Shown here: in pieces, positions 32,795 through 41,548 of the stretch | Numbering within the stretch: the stretch's first letter is position 1 | Layout of the letters: every line of letters begins with the position of its first letter | Assembly: GCA_013286585.1 (NCBI GenBank) | Contig: JABDFK010000014.1 | Location: forward strand, 1-43,520 | Reading direction: 5' to 3' | Source: Deltaproteobacteria bacterium | GTDB lineage: Bacteria > Bdellovibrionota > Bdellovibrionia > Bdellovibrionales > Bdellovibrionaceae | Length of the DNA: 43,520 bases | Notes under the pieces: generated by a model | The model's database searches: none | What the model was told of the DNA's origin: nothing | What the model saw: only the letters and a program-made list of their open reading frames with translations | Made by a program: the position numbers and the translations under genes

Positions 32795-33786
32795 ACTCTT
32801 TCGGCCGAGCTCATTTTTCTGACCAGCTTCCCACCTCTTTGGATCGCAAAAACTGCGTGCTGATCTATGATCAAATTTTAAGTCGGCAGCACGGGTCTTG
32901 GATCCGAAAATTTCCAAATCGCTTAGCCGTGAAATCCGGAGAAACACTCAAAGACGTCAAAATCTTACCGCGACATCTGACCGCGATTCTTAATCTGAGC
33001 GCGGACATTCCGCGAACGCAGTTGACCGTGGTCGCCTTTGGGGGCGGCTCTGTGGGGGACTTTGCCGGGTTCGTCGCGAGTGTTCTTAAACGCGGGGTGA
33101 AGCTGATTCACATTCCTAGCACCTGGCTGGCGGCGATGGACTCTGCCCATGGAGGAAAAACGGCGCTCAATGTTGGGCAGGCCAAGAATCAAATCGGAAG
33201 TATTTATTTTGCCCAAGACACTTATTTGGTCAAAAAAGTTTTGCTGAAGGTTCCCCGCACACAAGTTCAAGATGCACTGGGTGAATTTTATAAAATGGCG
33301 CTCATCTCTGGCGGGGCGATCTGGAAAGCGGCCGTGAACGAAGCTTCACCGGATGGCGATTTTTTATGGAGACACCTACGCCTGGTGATTCGCGGAAAAA
33401 TGCAAATCGTCAAAAAGGATCCATTTGAAACCAAGGGAATTCGTCATCTTTTGAACCTGGGTCACACGGTCGGACATGTTTTGGAGACGGAGCTTGGTCT
33501 GTCGCATGGTCGGGCCGTGCACTTGGGAACTCTGTTCAGTCTGAACTGGAGCTGTCAGCAGGGATTTTTCAAATTCATGCTGGTGCCAGCGCTTTGGCCA
33601 TCGCAAAGTGAGTTGAAGCGATCCTTGAAGGCCGTGAAAAATCCTAGGCAAAAATTGCGATTAGATAAGAAAACTTCCGATGGTGATGCGATCCAATTTG
33701 TGTTCGTCCGTAAGCCCGGACGGGTTTTCGTCAGAAAGATGAAAATGAAAGACCTGCTGAAAGAGTGGAAGCGGCAATGTCAGTAG
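32791..33786 (+). CDS. aroB: 3-dehydroquinate synthase
   Basis: The product has 331 residues from the GTG overlapping the ung stop; a TTG at 32779 would add four residues. The NAD-binding motif is GGGSVGDFAGF, followed by PSTWLAAMDSAHGGKTALN. Metal and substrate residues are recognisable in GEFYKMALI (Glu and Lys), NLGHTVGHVLE and LSHGRAVHLG (His). The sequence is rather divergent and a little short for AroB. It converts DAHP to 3-dehydroquinate, step 2 of the shikimate pathway. The 3' end overlaps aroA by 10 bases. Its place before aroA copies the domain order of eukaryotic AROM. Confidence 0.9.
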   Translation: MNSFGRAHFSDQLPTSLDRKNCVLIYDQILSRQHGSWIRKFPNRLAVKSGETLKDVKILPRHLTAILNLSADIPRTQLTVVAFGGGSVGDFAGFVASVLKRGVKLIHIPSTWLAAMDSAHGGKTALNVGQAKNQIGSIYFAQDTYLVKKVLLKVPRTQVQDALGEFYKMALISGGAIWKAAVNEASPDGDFLWRHLRLVIRGKMQIVKKDPFETKGIRHLLNLGHTVGHVLETELGLSHGRAVHLGTLFSLNWSCQQGFFKFMLVPALWPSQSELKRSLKAVKNPRQKLRLDKKTSDGDAIQFVFVRKPGRVFVRKMKMKDLLKEWKRQCQ

Positions 33787-34979
33787 TGGGCGGGGCCCTG
33801 GGGAAATTCCACTATTCGGGCCCGGTCTCTTCGTCGAAGTCGCTTTATAATCGAGCGCTGATAGTGAATTCATTTTTTCCGCAGTTGCAGCTCAATGCTC
33901 ACTCGGAATGTGATGACGTACAAAAGATGATCGCAGCGATGAAAGATTTGTCCGCTGGAAAAAAAGAATTGGACTGTGGTGATGCAGGAACAGTGCTTAG
34001 ATTTTTGAGTTTTCGTGTCTCCAGGGAAGAGGGGGTCTTCCGATTGCGTGGAACACCCAGGCTGTTTCAACGCCCGCAAAAAGAATTGCTCTTCATCTTG
34101 AATCAACTGGGCGTGAGCGCTGAACTTTTACCCACAGAGTTGGTGATTCGCAGTCAAGGCTGGAAGCGGCCGCTGATGCCGATCCAAATCAACCGTGAAA
34201 ATTCCAGTCAGTTCGCCACCGGCGTTTTGATGAGCGCCTGGAAAATGGATTTTGATCTTGAAATTCAACTTTATCCCAATGGCTTGAACGATGCCTATTG
34301 GAATATGTCCTTCCACTTCGCCAAGCAGCTGGGGATGGAAATTCAGCAAAAAGAGAAAGACAGTTTCTTTATTCCACGCCGGCAAGAAATCAATCAAAGC
34401 GAAGTTTCTGTGGAGCCCGACTATTCCTCCGTATTTGCGGTCGCAGCTACGGCGGCCATTGTTGGCGAAGCCCACATCACCGGAGTTCGCGGACGAAGCT
34501 TGCAGCCGGATCATGCCTCGATTCAAATTTTAAAAGACCTTCGTATTCCGGTGGATTTAGAAAATCAGACTCTGAGCGTGATGAGGGCTGGAAAAATTTC
34601 GCCGATACAACTCATGATTGGTGAAACACCGGATTTATTTCCGGTGTTAGCGATCCTCTGCGCTTTCAGTCATGGAGAGTGCCAGCTAACGGGAGCACCA
34701 CGATTGGTTCACAAAGAAAGCAATCGCATCAAGAAGACCGCAGAACTCTTGCGTTTGATGGGAGTTAAAACCAAAACTAGCGACGACGGAATCATCATCT
34801 GGGGAAAAGGTGATGAGCTAAAACCCCAGACCTTTGAATTCAACCCTGATCATGATCATCGCATGGCCATGGCTGCAGGAATCCTCATGCGTGCGGGATG
34901 GCCAATTCGGCTAAAGACTCCCGAAGTTGTGAAAAAAAGTTTCCCCGAGTTCTGGCAGATTTTAGGAATCAAGCCATGA
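33777..34979 (+). CDS. aroA: 3-phosphoshikimate 1-carboxyvinyltransferase (EPSP synthase)
   Basis: The product has 400 residues from the ATG at 33777; a GTG at 33765 would add four. Motifs in order are SSSKSLYNRAL (Lys/Ser/Arg of the active site), DCGDAGTVLRFL, RLFQRPQKEL, NSSQFATGVLM, EPDYSSVFAVAA, DLFPVLA, HKESNRI (normally KESDR), DHDHRMAMA and VKKSFPEFW. All key residues are present. It joins PEP to shikimate-3-phosphate. It overlaps aroB by 10 bases and the trifunctional gene by 4 (ATGA). A run of seven A (34932-34938) near the 3' end could permit a -1 shift into the next gene. Confidence 0.94.
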   Translation: MSVVGGALGKFHYSGPVSSSKSLYNRALIVNSFFPQLQLNAHSECDDVQKMIAAMKDLSAGKKELDCGDAGTVLRFLSFRVSREEGVFRLRGTPRLFQRPQKELLFILNQLGVSAELLPTELVIRSQGWKRPLMPIQINRENSSQFATGVLMSAWKMDFDLEIQLYPNGLNDAYWNMSFHFAKQLGMEIQQKEKDSFFIPRRQEINQSEVSVEPDYSSVFAVAATAAIVGEAHITGVRGRSLQPDHASIQILKDLRIPVDLENQTLSVMRAGKISPIQLMIGETPDLFPVLAILCAFSHGECQLTGAPRLVHKESNRIKKTAELLRLMGVKTKTSDDGIIIWGKGDELKPQTFEFNPDHDHRMAMAAGILMRAGWPIRLKTPEVVKKSFPEFWQILGIKP

Positions 34980-36772
34980 AGCGAATTCTGATCGGCCATC
35001 GCGGAGTGGGTAAGAGCTCTCTCGCACAGCGTTTGTCCATTTATCAAAATTTGTACGGCGAACCCGTACCGGTCTATGACTTGGATCGCGAAATTGAAAA
35101 AATGTCAGGCACTTCCATCACTGAAATTTTCGCCTTGATGGGCGAAAAAGCCTTTCGCGATATGGAAGCCAAAACCCTGACCCTACTATTGCGGCAAAAA
35201 AACTATATCGTGGCACTTGGGGCCGGATTTCCTCTGGATTCCTTTTTCACTCCAAGACCTTTCGACAAGGATTTAGAGATCATCTGGGTGCGCAGACCTT
35301 CCGATGAGTTGGGACGTATTTTTCTGGACCGGCCAAGGCTCAACCCCGAACTGTCGGCGATGCAAGAGTTTCACCAGCGCTCCGAAGAGCGCAATCAGGT
35401 CTATAAGGATTGGGCTCACTGGATTTACGATCTTCCCGAGGGGCAAAGTTTTCCCTCAGAAGTAGAGCGCGCGATTTTTTCTAACTCCATCAATGGACTG
35501 ACCGGCGGAATGACGATCCTACCAGAACATGCCAGCCATTTTGAGAGCTTCAAATCCCGCCAGTGGCGATGGGATCTGGATTTTTTCGAATTACGGGACG
35601 ATCTGCTCACTGACGAAGAGCTGCAAAAATTTTTCGTACTGCTGGAAAAAAATCAAATTTTAATCTCTTTCCGAAGAAAATCGGATTCGACCATGTTTCG
35701 TGAGGCTTTGGCCGAAGGCTATCGCGCTGACTGGCCTCTCGAAATGGCTCAACCCGCGCCTGCGGGGATTCAGATCATCTCGGTTCATGACCGCGGCGAA
35801 AATGAAACACTTTTTTCTGTGATGGATCGATTGGAAAAAGCGACTAGTGGCACACAAATGTTAAAGCTCGCAGTCGAAATAAATGACTATGTGGAGCTTG
35901 AGGCCGGCTTGCACTGGCAAGGTATGGATCCCGCCCGTCGTAGCTTTTTACCGCGCTCAAAAAATGGAAAATGGTCTTGGGTTAGAGCTTGGCTCAAGGA
36001 TCGTCAGTACATCAATTTTATTCGCGAGGGCTCGGGAAGTTCCAGCGATCAACCGACTCTCACAGAGTGGATGGCGGCACCGACCAAATCGACAGCTTTT
36101 GCAGCGGTCTTGGGCTCTCCGGTGATTCACAGCTTTTCACCAGTCGAACATCGTGAGTGTTTTAGAAAATGGAATCTTCCGTTTTTCGCCATAGACATTC
36201 AAGAGAACGAATGGCCAACGGCCCTGCCACTTTTGACAAAGCTGGGACTTTCTGCAGCGGCGGTCACCTCACCGCTGAAAAAATTGGCCTTTGTCACCTG
36301 CGCGCAAAAATCAGCGCTGTCAGAAAGTTTTGGGGCGCTCAATACCATCTGGCGAAATGCCGAAGGATGGAGCGGTGACAATACCGACTATGTTGGGTTC
36401 AGAACTTTGCTGGAAAGCCTTGGTGGTTCGCCTGCGGATTTGGATCCCATCGTGATTTGGGGCGGGGGCGGTACGCTGCCAGTTTTGAAAGCTTGCCTGC
36501 CTACGGCTCATGCCTACTCGGTAACAAAGGGCCAGCCTCGCAGTGGGGAAAGTCCCACGTTCCCGAAGACCTTGATTTGGGCTGGATCCCCGACGGGTTC
36601 GCTACCTCCGACGGAATGGCGGCCACGACTGGTGATTGATTTGAATTATAGAGATGACTCTCTTGCAAAAGAATATGGACAGAGGGTGGGCGCTCGATAT
36701 ATCTCAGGTCTACCCATGTTCAAATCGCAGGCGTCGGCTCAACAAGCGATTTGGCAGAAGGAATTTAAATGA
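34976..36772 (+). CDS. aroKDE: Trifunctional AroK-AroD-AroE fusion
   Basis: The protein has 598 residues; ATG 34976 overlaps the aroA stop. Residues 1-165 are shikimate kinase: GHRGVGKSS (7-15), DLDREIE (35-41), FRDMEAKTL (60-68), GAGFP (82-86, normally GGG) and DRPRLNP. Residues 195-360 are type I dehydroquinase: FELRDD (204-209), SFRRK, SVHD (catalytic His271) and MLKLAV (Schiff-base Lys297). Residues 373-598 are shikimate dehydrogenase: GSPVIHSFSP (380-389), AVTSPLKK (catalytic Lys435), GALNT (453-457), GDNTDYVGF (467-475, Asp471), the NADP loop GGGGTLP and SQASAQQ (Gln585). All three active sites look intact. This is the C-terminal three-fifths of AROM in the same order. Confidence 0.93.
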   Translation: MKRILIGHRGVGKSSLAQRLSIYQNLYGEPVPVYDLDREIEKMSGTSITEIFALMGEKAFRDMEAKTLTLLLRQKNYIVALGAGFPLDSFFTPRPFDKDLEIIWVRRPSDELGRIFLDRPRLNPELSAMQEFHQRSEERNQVYKDWAHWIYDLPEGQSFPSEVERAIFSNSINGLTGGMTILPEHASHFESFKSRQWRWDLDFFELRDDLLTDEELQKFFVLLEKNQILISFRRKSDSTMFREALAEGYRADWPLEMAQPAPAGIQIISVHDRGENETLFSVMDRLEKATSGTQMLKLAVEINDYVELEAGLHWQGMDPARRSFLPRSKNGKWSWVRAWLKDRQYINFIREGSGSSSDQPTLTEWMAAPTKSTAFAAVLGSPVIHSFSPVEHRECFRKWNLPFFAIDIQENEWPTALPLLTKLGLSAAAVTSPLKKLAFVTCAQKSALSESFGALNTIWRNAEGWSGDNTDYVGFRTLLESLGGSPADLDPIVIWGGGGTLPVLKACLPTAHAYSVTKGQPRSGESPTFPKTLIWAGSPTGSLPPTEWRPRLVIDLNYRDDSLAKEYGQRVGARYISGLPMFKSQASAQQAIWQKEFK

Positions 36773-37797
36773 GCGGCAATAGTTTCGGACAGCGCTTCGT
36801 GATGACCAGCTTCGGTGAAAGCCACGGCCCTGCCATGGGAGTCATCATCGACGGATGTCCCGCTGGCTTAGAGTTTGATGAAGCTTTATTAGTGGCCGAA
36901 CTGCGACGTCGTCGACCCGGTCAAGAAGGCATCCAGCAGCAAGTGGTCACGCAACGATCCGAATCTGATAGCCCAGAAATTTTAAGCGGAGTGCATCAGG
37001 GAAAAACTTTGGGAACACCCATTGCCATAGTGGTTCGTAACGCCAACCAAAAAAGTTCTGACTATGACCACGTCAAAGACCGAGCCGGGCACGCGGACGA
37101 TGTCTGGCGGAAAAAATTCTTACACTCTGATCCTAGAGGTGGTGGTCGATCTTCGGGCCGCGAAACTGTTTCTAGAGTGATGGCGGGGGCTGTGGCGCAA
37201 ATGCTGTTGAAGCAAGTGTCGCCCGCAACGAAGATCATCGGCTATGCCTCTCAGGTGGGGCCACTGCAGTTGTCTGTGGAAGAGGAACAGAAATTTCTGT
37301 CCCGGCAAACACGTGCCGATGAATTCGTCGCACGATTTCCTTCGGTGGATCAAGATGCGGTAAAAAATCTTTTGTTGCAGGCCAGAGAACAAGGACAGAG
37401 TTACGGCGGACTAGCGAAGCTGACTATTTTAGCTCCTCCGGCGAATTTGGGACAGCCAGTATTTCACAAACTGAAGTCCGATCTTGCCGGCGCCATCATG
37501 GGCGTCGGCGCAGTGGCTGGGGTTGAGATCGGCGATGGTTTTGACTCTGCCCAAAAACTAGGAACTGATTTTCATCAGAGTGCGTCTTCGGTCTACGGAG
37601 GAATTCGCGGCGGAATCAGTACAGGAGAGACGATCACTCTCAAAGTAGCCTTCAAGCCTACGTCCTCGATTTTGGATGTTAGCAAAAATGGACGTCACGA
37701 TCCGTGCATCGTGACCAGAGCGATTCCCGTGTTGGAAGCAATGATAGCTCTAGTTCTTGCCGATCATCTTTTGTGGAGTCGGCAAGACCGACTATAG
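36769..37797 (+). CDS. aroC: Chorismate synthase
   Basis: This 342-residue protein has the conserved FMN/EPSP-binding segments FGESHGPAMG, IDGCPAGLEF, GHADDVWRKKF, DPRGGGRSSGRETVSRV, GVGAVAGVEIGDGF, GGIRGGISTGETI and RHDPCIVTRAIPVLEAM. It makes chorismate from EPSP, the last step of the pathway. The ATG overlaps the stop of the trifunctional gene (ATGA). In fungi chorismate synthase is a separate protein beside AROM, which matches this layout. A short hairpin AGTCGG/CCGACT (37777-37793) spans the stop region but lacks a T-run. Confidence 0.96.
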   Translation: MSGNSFGQRFVMTSFGESHGPAMGVIIDGCPAGLEFDEALLVAELRRRRPGQEGIQQQVVTQRSESDSPEILSGVHQGKTLGTPIAIVVRNANQKSSDYDHVKDRAGHADDVWRKKFLHSDPRGGGRSSGRETVSRVMAGAVAQMLLKQVSPATKIIGYASQVGPLQLSVEEEQKFLSRQTRADEFVARFPSVDQDAVKNLLLQAREQGQSYGGLAKLTILAPPANLGQPVFHKLKSDLAGAIMGVGAVAGVEIGDGFDSAQKLGTDFHQSASSVYGGIRGGISTGETITLKVAFKPTSSILDVSKNGRHDPCIVTRAIPVLEAMIALVLADHLLWSRQDRL

Positions 37798-38004
37798 TGT
37801 CTTGCATTGAGACTCATCAAAAAATAGCGCCAGAAAAAAAGATCTCAGAATGAGAATTGGCTGTAAGGCGAATTTACAGATGATCAATAAACCCCGTCAG
37901 CTCTGGTATTGTCCTCGTCTGTATTTAGCTATTTAGCCGTCGGCGGTGGTGGCACGGCCGATGCAGTAGGAACCACATAAGGAATTTTATCCAAAGGGGA
38001 GTTT

Positions 38005-38487
38005 GTGAAAAACATTTCGCTCACTAAAGCGTTCATCTCTATATTGGCTGTCATCAGCATGTACAGCACGGCCTCAGTTGCCGACACTTGGACACCGAAC
38101 TCACTGGACTGTATTCCAGATGCTAAGTCCCCGCCCAGCATCACTATCAAATTGACCTATTTAGAGTCAGTGGTATCCCATGGGTTATCGGGAGACTTGA
38201 ATGGCTGGGCTTCGGAAATGCAAAATGTTCGTCTTAAGGTCTCTGGCCCGGGAGTTACTCCATATGAGGGGGCTGCCGTTGGCTATAAATTCTATTCAGT
38301 GCCGACAGATCAGGGGCAGATGCCTCCTCGGTTCTGGACAATCAACCTTTCGACTCCGGCGGATCTATTCGTCACTAATCCGATCGATTTGAAGATCAAT
38401 TGGGCGATGACTGCTGGTGGACCAATAGATGCAACGGTCGTTTATGCTGGGAAAACATACTACTGCGCGCCGCACGACTTCGATTGA
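38005..38487 (+). CDS. Exported protein, tandem paralogue 1
   Basis: The protein has 160 residues from GTG; AGGGGAG lies seven bases upstream. The signal peptide is AFISILAVISMYSTASVA. The mature protein shares with its neighbour the patterns W-T-P/H, PSITIKLTYLESV, SGPGVTPYEGAAVGYKFYSV and YAGKTYYC, so the two are a tandem duplication. Two Cys (LDCIP and YYCAP) near the ends probably form a disulphide. No known family is recognised. The 207-base gap after aroC holds no supported gene. Confidence 0.78.
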   Translation: MKNISLTKAFISILAVISMYSTASVADTWTPNSLDCIPDAKSPPSITIKLTYLESVVSHGLSGDLNGWASEMQNVRLKVSGPGVTPYEGAAVGYKFYSVPTDQGQMPPRFWTINLSTPADLFVTNPIDLKINWAMTAGGPIDATVVYAGKTYYCAPHDFD

Positions 38488-38541
38488 TCGATTCAGTGGA
38501 ATAGAAATCTTTTATTTTATCAATTGTTAAAAGGAGAATTT

Positions 38542-39018
38542 GTGAAAAAGCAACTGGTCAACACGATGATCTTTTCAATACTGGCAACCATGAATTTATA
38601 CAGCGGTGCCGCGGGTGCCGTCACTTGGACGCATAGAACTTTTACTTGCAAACCGGGAGCATTCCAACAGCCTTCAGTGTACATCAGAATGACTTATCTT
38701 GAGTCTGTTGCCGACACCAACTATTCACCAACCTTGCATGACACTCTCAATCTGTCGGACATTCACGTTCATATCGCGGGACCAGGCATTGCGACTTATG
38801 ATGGTGCTGCTCTGGGTGCCAAATTCTACAGTGTCGGTGAAGGTCAGGTGCCGGATCAATTGACCCTATGGAATTTGGCCACGGTTGCCGACGGTGTGAA
38901 GAAAGCTACGCTAAAAATCTCCATGATGAATCCAGGCGCCGTCACACCTTATTCGACTCCGGTGAATGTGATGTACGCGGCAAAATCCTATCAGTGCAAT
39001 CCACAGGCGGATGACTGA
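38542..39018 (+). CDS. Exported protein, tandem paralogue 2
   Basis: The protein has 158 residues from GTG 38542. AAGGAG lies upstream, and the in-frame TTG at 38524 would place this site inside the gene, so it is rejected. The signal peptide is TMIFSILATMNLYSGAAGA. It shares with paralogue 1 the segments PSVYIRMTYLESV, AGPGIATYDGAALGAKFYSV, NLATVAD and YAAKSYQC, plus two terminal Cys. The gap between the two genes is 54 bases. Divergence is large, so the duplication is old. It converges on the hydrolase gene ending at 39024. Confidence 0.78.
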   Translation: MKKQLVNTMIFSILATMNLYSGAAGAVTWTHRTFTCKPGAFQQPSVYIRMTYLESVADTNYSPTLHDTLNLSDIHVHIAGPGIATYDGAALGAKFYSVGEGQVPDQLTLWNLATVADGVKKATLKISMMNPGAVTPYSTPVNVMYAAKSYQCNPQADD

Positions 39019-39023
39019 TCATC

Positions 39024-39932
39024 CTATTTGATCTTAGAAACTTTTTTGACCCAGTCTTCGAGTGCCAGGAATGCACGGTCTTTTTCGACCTCATTGAAGA
39101 CCTCATGATACCAATTCGGAAAGCTAGTGAGGCTTTTGACCGTTCCGGTTTTCATTTTGACGTGGTCGTAGAACTGGTAGCTAGCTTTCCAATCCACCAC
39201 TTGATCACCCAAAGGTACGATCATAAATAAGTTGTAAGGAAATTCTGAACTCAAGTTCAGCATCTCGGACATTTCTTTTTTCATGTTCACATAGGTGCGC
39301 GGACTGACAAAAGAATGGTTGAGCGGGTTTCCCGCATAGGTCTTGATCACGCTAGGATCGTGAGAAAGCGAATTCAAATTAATTTCATTCTTGAGCGGAA
39401 TCTTTCCGATCAAAGGCTCTAGCAACGTGCCGAAAAATTCCTTCAGCCAGGGCACTTTCACCGCAATACCAAACTGAGGCTCTGCCAAGCTGACAGAGGC
39501 CAACGGTAGATGCGGAAACTTCACCATTGTCCGCGCCACGATCAAGCCACCCATGCTGCAGCCAAGCCAGTGCATTTCTTGCGGATTGCCAAAGGCGTCC
39601 GCCATTTTACTGGAAAAATATTTAAATCCGGTCACACATGCGTCGGAAAATTGATCGAAGTTCTCTACATGTCCGCGTAAGCCGCTGCTTTTCCCATGCC
39701 CAGGCAGATCAATGAGGCCAATGGCATCGAAGCAAGTGTGCAGATAGTGAGGATAGTGCATGAAGCGATCGCTTTGTTCACCAATTCCATGGGTGACGAA
39801 AAGAACACGTCCGGTCCTGGGCGAATTCTTTTTCAGAAAACGAAAAAATATCTGCGAGGGGTAGTTTGGTAAAAAACCAGTTTCTTCTGTCCAATCCGAG
39901 GGCAACTTTGGAAAAAGAGGTGAGGCGCTCAT
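39024..39932 (-). CDS. Alpha/beta hydrolase, monoacylglycerol-lipase-like
   Basis: This 302-residue hydrolase has the oxyanion motif VTHGIGEQSDRF, the nucleophile elbow LGCSMGG (G-x-S-x-G), an acid in LGDQVVDWKAS and the His in NWYHEVFNE. The LIDLPGHGKSSGLRGHVENF segment is typical of the lysophospholipase/monoglyceride lipase group. Its ATG overlaps the stop of ubiE by four bases, so it is third in the DAHP synthase-UbiE-hydrolase operon. Its place beside menaquinone genes makes a MenH-like thioester or lyase role conceivable, but the sequence favours a lipase-type hydrolase. Confidence 0.82.
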   Translation of the reverse strand: MSASPLFPKLPSDWTEETGFLPNYPSQIFFRFLKKNSPRTGRVLFVTHGIGEQSDRFMHYPHYLHTCFDAIGLIDLPGHGKSSGLRGHVENFDQFSDACVTGFKYFSSKMADAFGNPQEMHWLGCSMGGLIVARTMVKFPHLPLASVSLAEPQFGIAVKVPWLKEFFGTLLEPLIGKIPLKNEINLNSLSHDPSVIKTYAGNPLNHSFVSPRTYVNMKKEMSEMLNLSSEFPYNLFMIVPLGDQVVDWKASYQFYDHVKMKTGTVKSLTSFPNWYHEVFNEVEKDRAFLALEDWVKKVSKIK

Positions 39933-40663
39933 GACGTTTTTTTAGTGCCTCGATAAATATACGCCACACCACCAGTGAGTGGAAAATATTCGCTGGATGA
40001 AAACTGCGAAGTCTGTTGCATCAGCTGAATGAAACTCTCCCGGCAGGGAAAATTCGCCGATGATTTTTGCAGGTAATCGTAGGCTTGTCGCTGGCCGGTC
40101 ACCAACCCGCCAATGATGGGTAGAACTTGCGTGGAATAAAAAGAATAAAGCCTGTCGAAACCAGGCAGAGTCACTTGGCCGAACTCTAGAACCATGACTC
40201 GACCGCCGGGTTTGGTCACGCGAGCCATCTCTTGCAGGGCTTTCAGGGGATCGGCGACATTGCGAATGCCGAAAGAGATACTGACCACGTCGAAGCTGTT
40301 GTCTGGATATTGAAGCGCGGTCACATCAGCAGTCTCAAAACGAATGTCCAATTTGCGATCGCGAGCTTTGCACGGCGCCGGTCGCAACATCTCTTCGCAA
40401 AAATCAGTTCCGGTCACCTGGCCAGAAGAGCCGACGTGGCGTTTGAACTCAATGGCTAGGTCTCCGGTGCCGGTAGCGCAGTCAAGAACGGAGTCTCCGG
40501 GCTGTGCCCCCGATTTACGAACCAAATTTTTTCGCCATAAGTGGTGCACTCCCAATGACAGTACAGAATTCGCTAGATCATAGTTGGCGGCTACTTTAGC
40601 AAACATGCTGCGAATTTTTTCTGGTTGTGGGGATTGCACGGGTTCCGAAGCTTGCATGGTCAT
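39929..40663 (-). CDS. ubiE: Demethylmenaquinone methyltransferase (UbiE/MenG)
   Basis: This 244-residue SAM methyltransferase has the UbiE signatures: MFAKVAANYDLANSVLSLG, VLDCATGTGDLAIE (SAM motif I), GTDFCEEML, FDVVSISFGIRNVADPLKAL, PGGRVMVLEFGQ and YDYLQKSSANFP. It C-methylates demethylmenaquinol in the last step of menaquinone synthesis. It overlaps the DAHP synthase gene upstream and the hydrolase gene downstream by four bases each (ATGA). Given the menF-menD genes on the other side of the divergent region, menaquinone rather than ubiquinone is the likely product. Confidence 0.93.
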   Translation of the reverse strand: MTMQASEPVQSPQPEKIRSMFAKVAANYDLANSVLSLGVHHLWRKNLVRKSGAQPGDSVLDCATGTGDLAIEFKRHVGSSGQVTGTDFCEEMLRPAPCKARDRKLDIRFETADVTALQYPDNSFDVVSISFGIRNVADPLKALQEMARVTKPGGRVMVLEFGQVTLPGFDRLYSFYSTQVLPIIGGLVTGQRQAYDYLQKSSANFPCRESFIQLMQQTSQFSSSEYFPLTGGVAYIYRGTKKTS

Positions 40664-41514
40664 ACTTTCAGGAGTGGGCGATCAGTCGCTTCCAGAATAC
40701 GCTCGATGGTTTTCATCATTTGCTTGAAGTCGGGAATCGTCAAAGACTGTTTTCCATCGGAAAGCGCCTCGGCGGGACGAGGATGCACTTCCACAATCAC
40801 GCCGTCAGCTCCGACCGCCGCAGCGGCAAAAGCCACTGGGGCCACCATGTCGCGGATACCAATGGCATGTGACGGATCGACGATCACAGGAAAATGCGAA
40901 TTCTGTTTCGCCCAAATCACGGCATTCAAATCAAAAGTGTAGCGAGTTTTGGTTTCAAAAGTGCGGATGCCACGTTCACAGAGAATGATATTTTCATTTC
41001 CGCCATGGGCGACATAATCAGCAGCTTTGATCCACTCGTCAATGAGCGCCGAAAAAGAGCGTTTGAGCAAAACTGGTTTGCGAGTTTGGCCCAGCTCTTT
41101 CAGCAAAGAATAATTGAACATGTTGCGGGCGCCGACTTGGTACATGACCACATAGTCATCCAACATTTCGATTTGTCGGGGATCCGTGACTTCAGAAACC
41201 AAGCCCAAGCCGGTTTCATTCAAAACTTGGTGCATGAATTGGAAGGCCTCGCTGCCCAAGCCCTGAAAGGCTTTGACGTCGGTGCGCATTTTCCAAACTC
41301 CGCCGCGAAGCAGGCAGGCTCCGGCGGCTTTGACGGCTGTGGCAGTTTCAGAGAACTGGGAATGGCTTTCAATCGAGCAGGGGCCCGCGATGACCGCGAA
41401 CTCAGGGCCACCAATGCGGACATTGCCCACCATCACGGCGCGGGTCGACCTAGGAGTTTTGACTTCCGGTTTCATGATGGCCGTACTTGTTGATTTCAGT
41501 TCCAAATCTGTCAT
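40660..41514 (-). CDS. aroF: DAHP synthase, type I-beta (AroF/AroG2-like)
   Basis: From the ATG at 41514 the product is 284 residues; GAGGAAA directly upstream supports this over the ATG at 41523, which lies in the ribosome site. Motifs are IAGPCSIES, FQGLGSEAFQ, VGARNMFNYSLL, KPVLLKRS, LCERGIRTFETKTRYTFDL, VIVDPSHAIG and GADGVIVEVHPRPAEALSDG. This is the Bacillus-type I-beta class, without a fused chorismate mutase; a 30-residue N-terminal extension is too short for a regulatory domain. It joins PEP and erythrose-4-phosphate, the entry step of the shikimate pathway. Confidence 0.95.
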   Translation of the reverse strand: MTDLELKSTSTAIMKPEVKTPRSTRAVMVGNVRIGGPEFAVIAGPCSIESHSQFSETATAVKAAGACLLRGGVWKMRTDVKAFQGLGSEAFQFMHQVLNETGLGLVSEVTDPRQIEMLDDYVVMYQVGARNMFNYSLLKELGQTRKPVLLKRSFSALIDEWIKAADYVAHGGNENIILCERGIRTFETKTRYTFDLNAVIWAKQNSHFPVIVDPSHAIGIRDMVAPVAFAAAAVGADGVIVEVHPRPAEALSDGKQSLTIPDFKQMMKTIERILEATDRPLLKV

Positions 41515-41548
41515 TTTCCTCATAGTACTTTGTGCGGGTCCCGACTTA

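Noticed and set aside
37777..37793. Hairpin at the end of aroC as terminator
   Set aside because: The stem is only six bp and no T-run follows.
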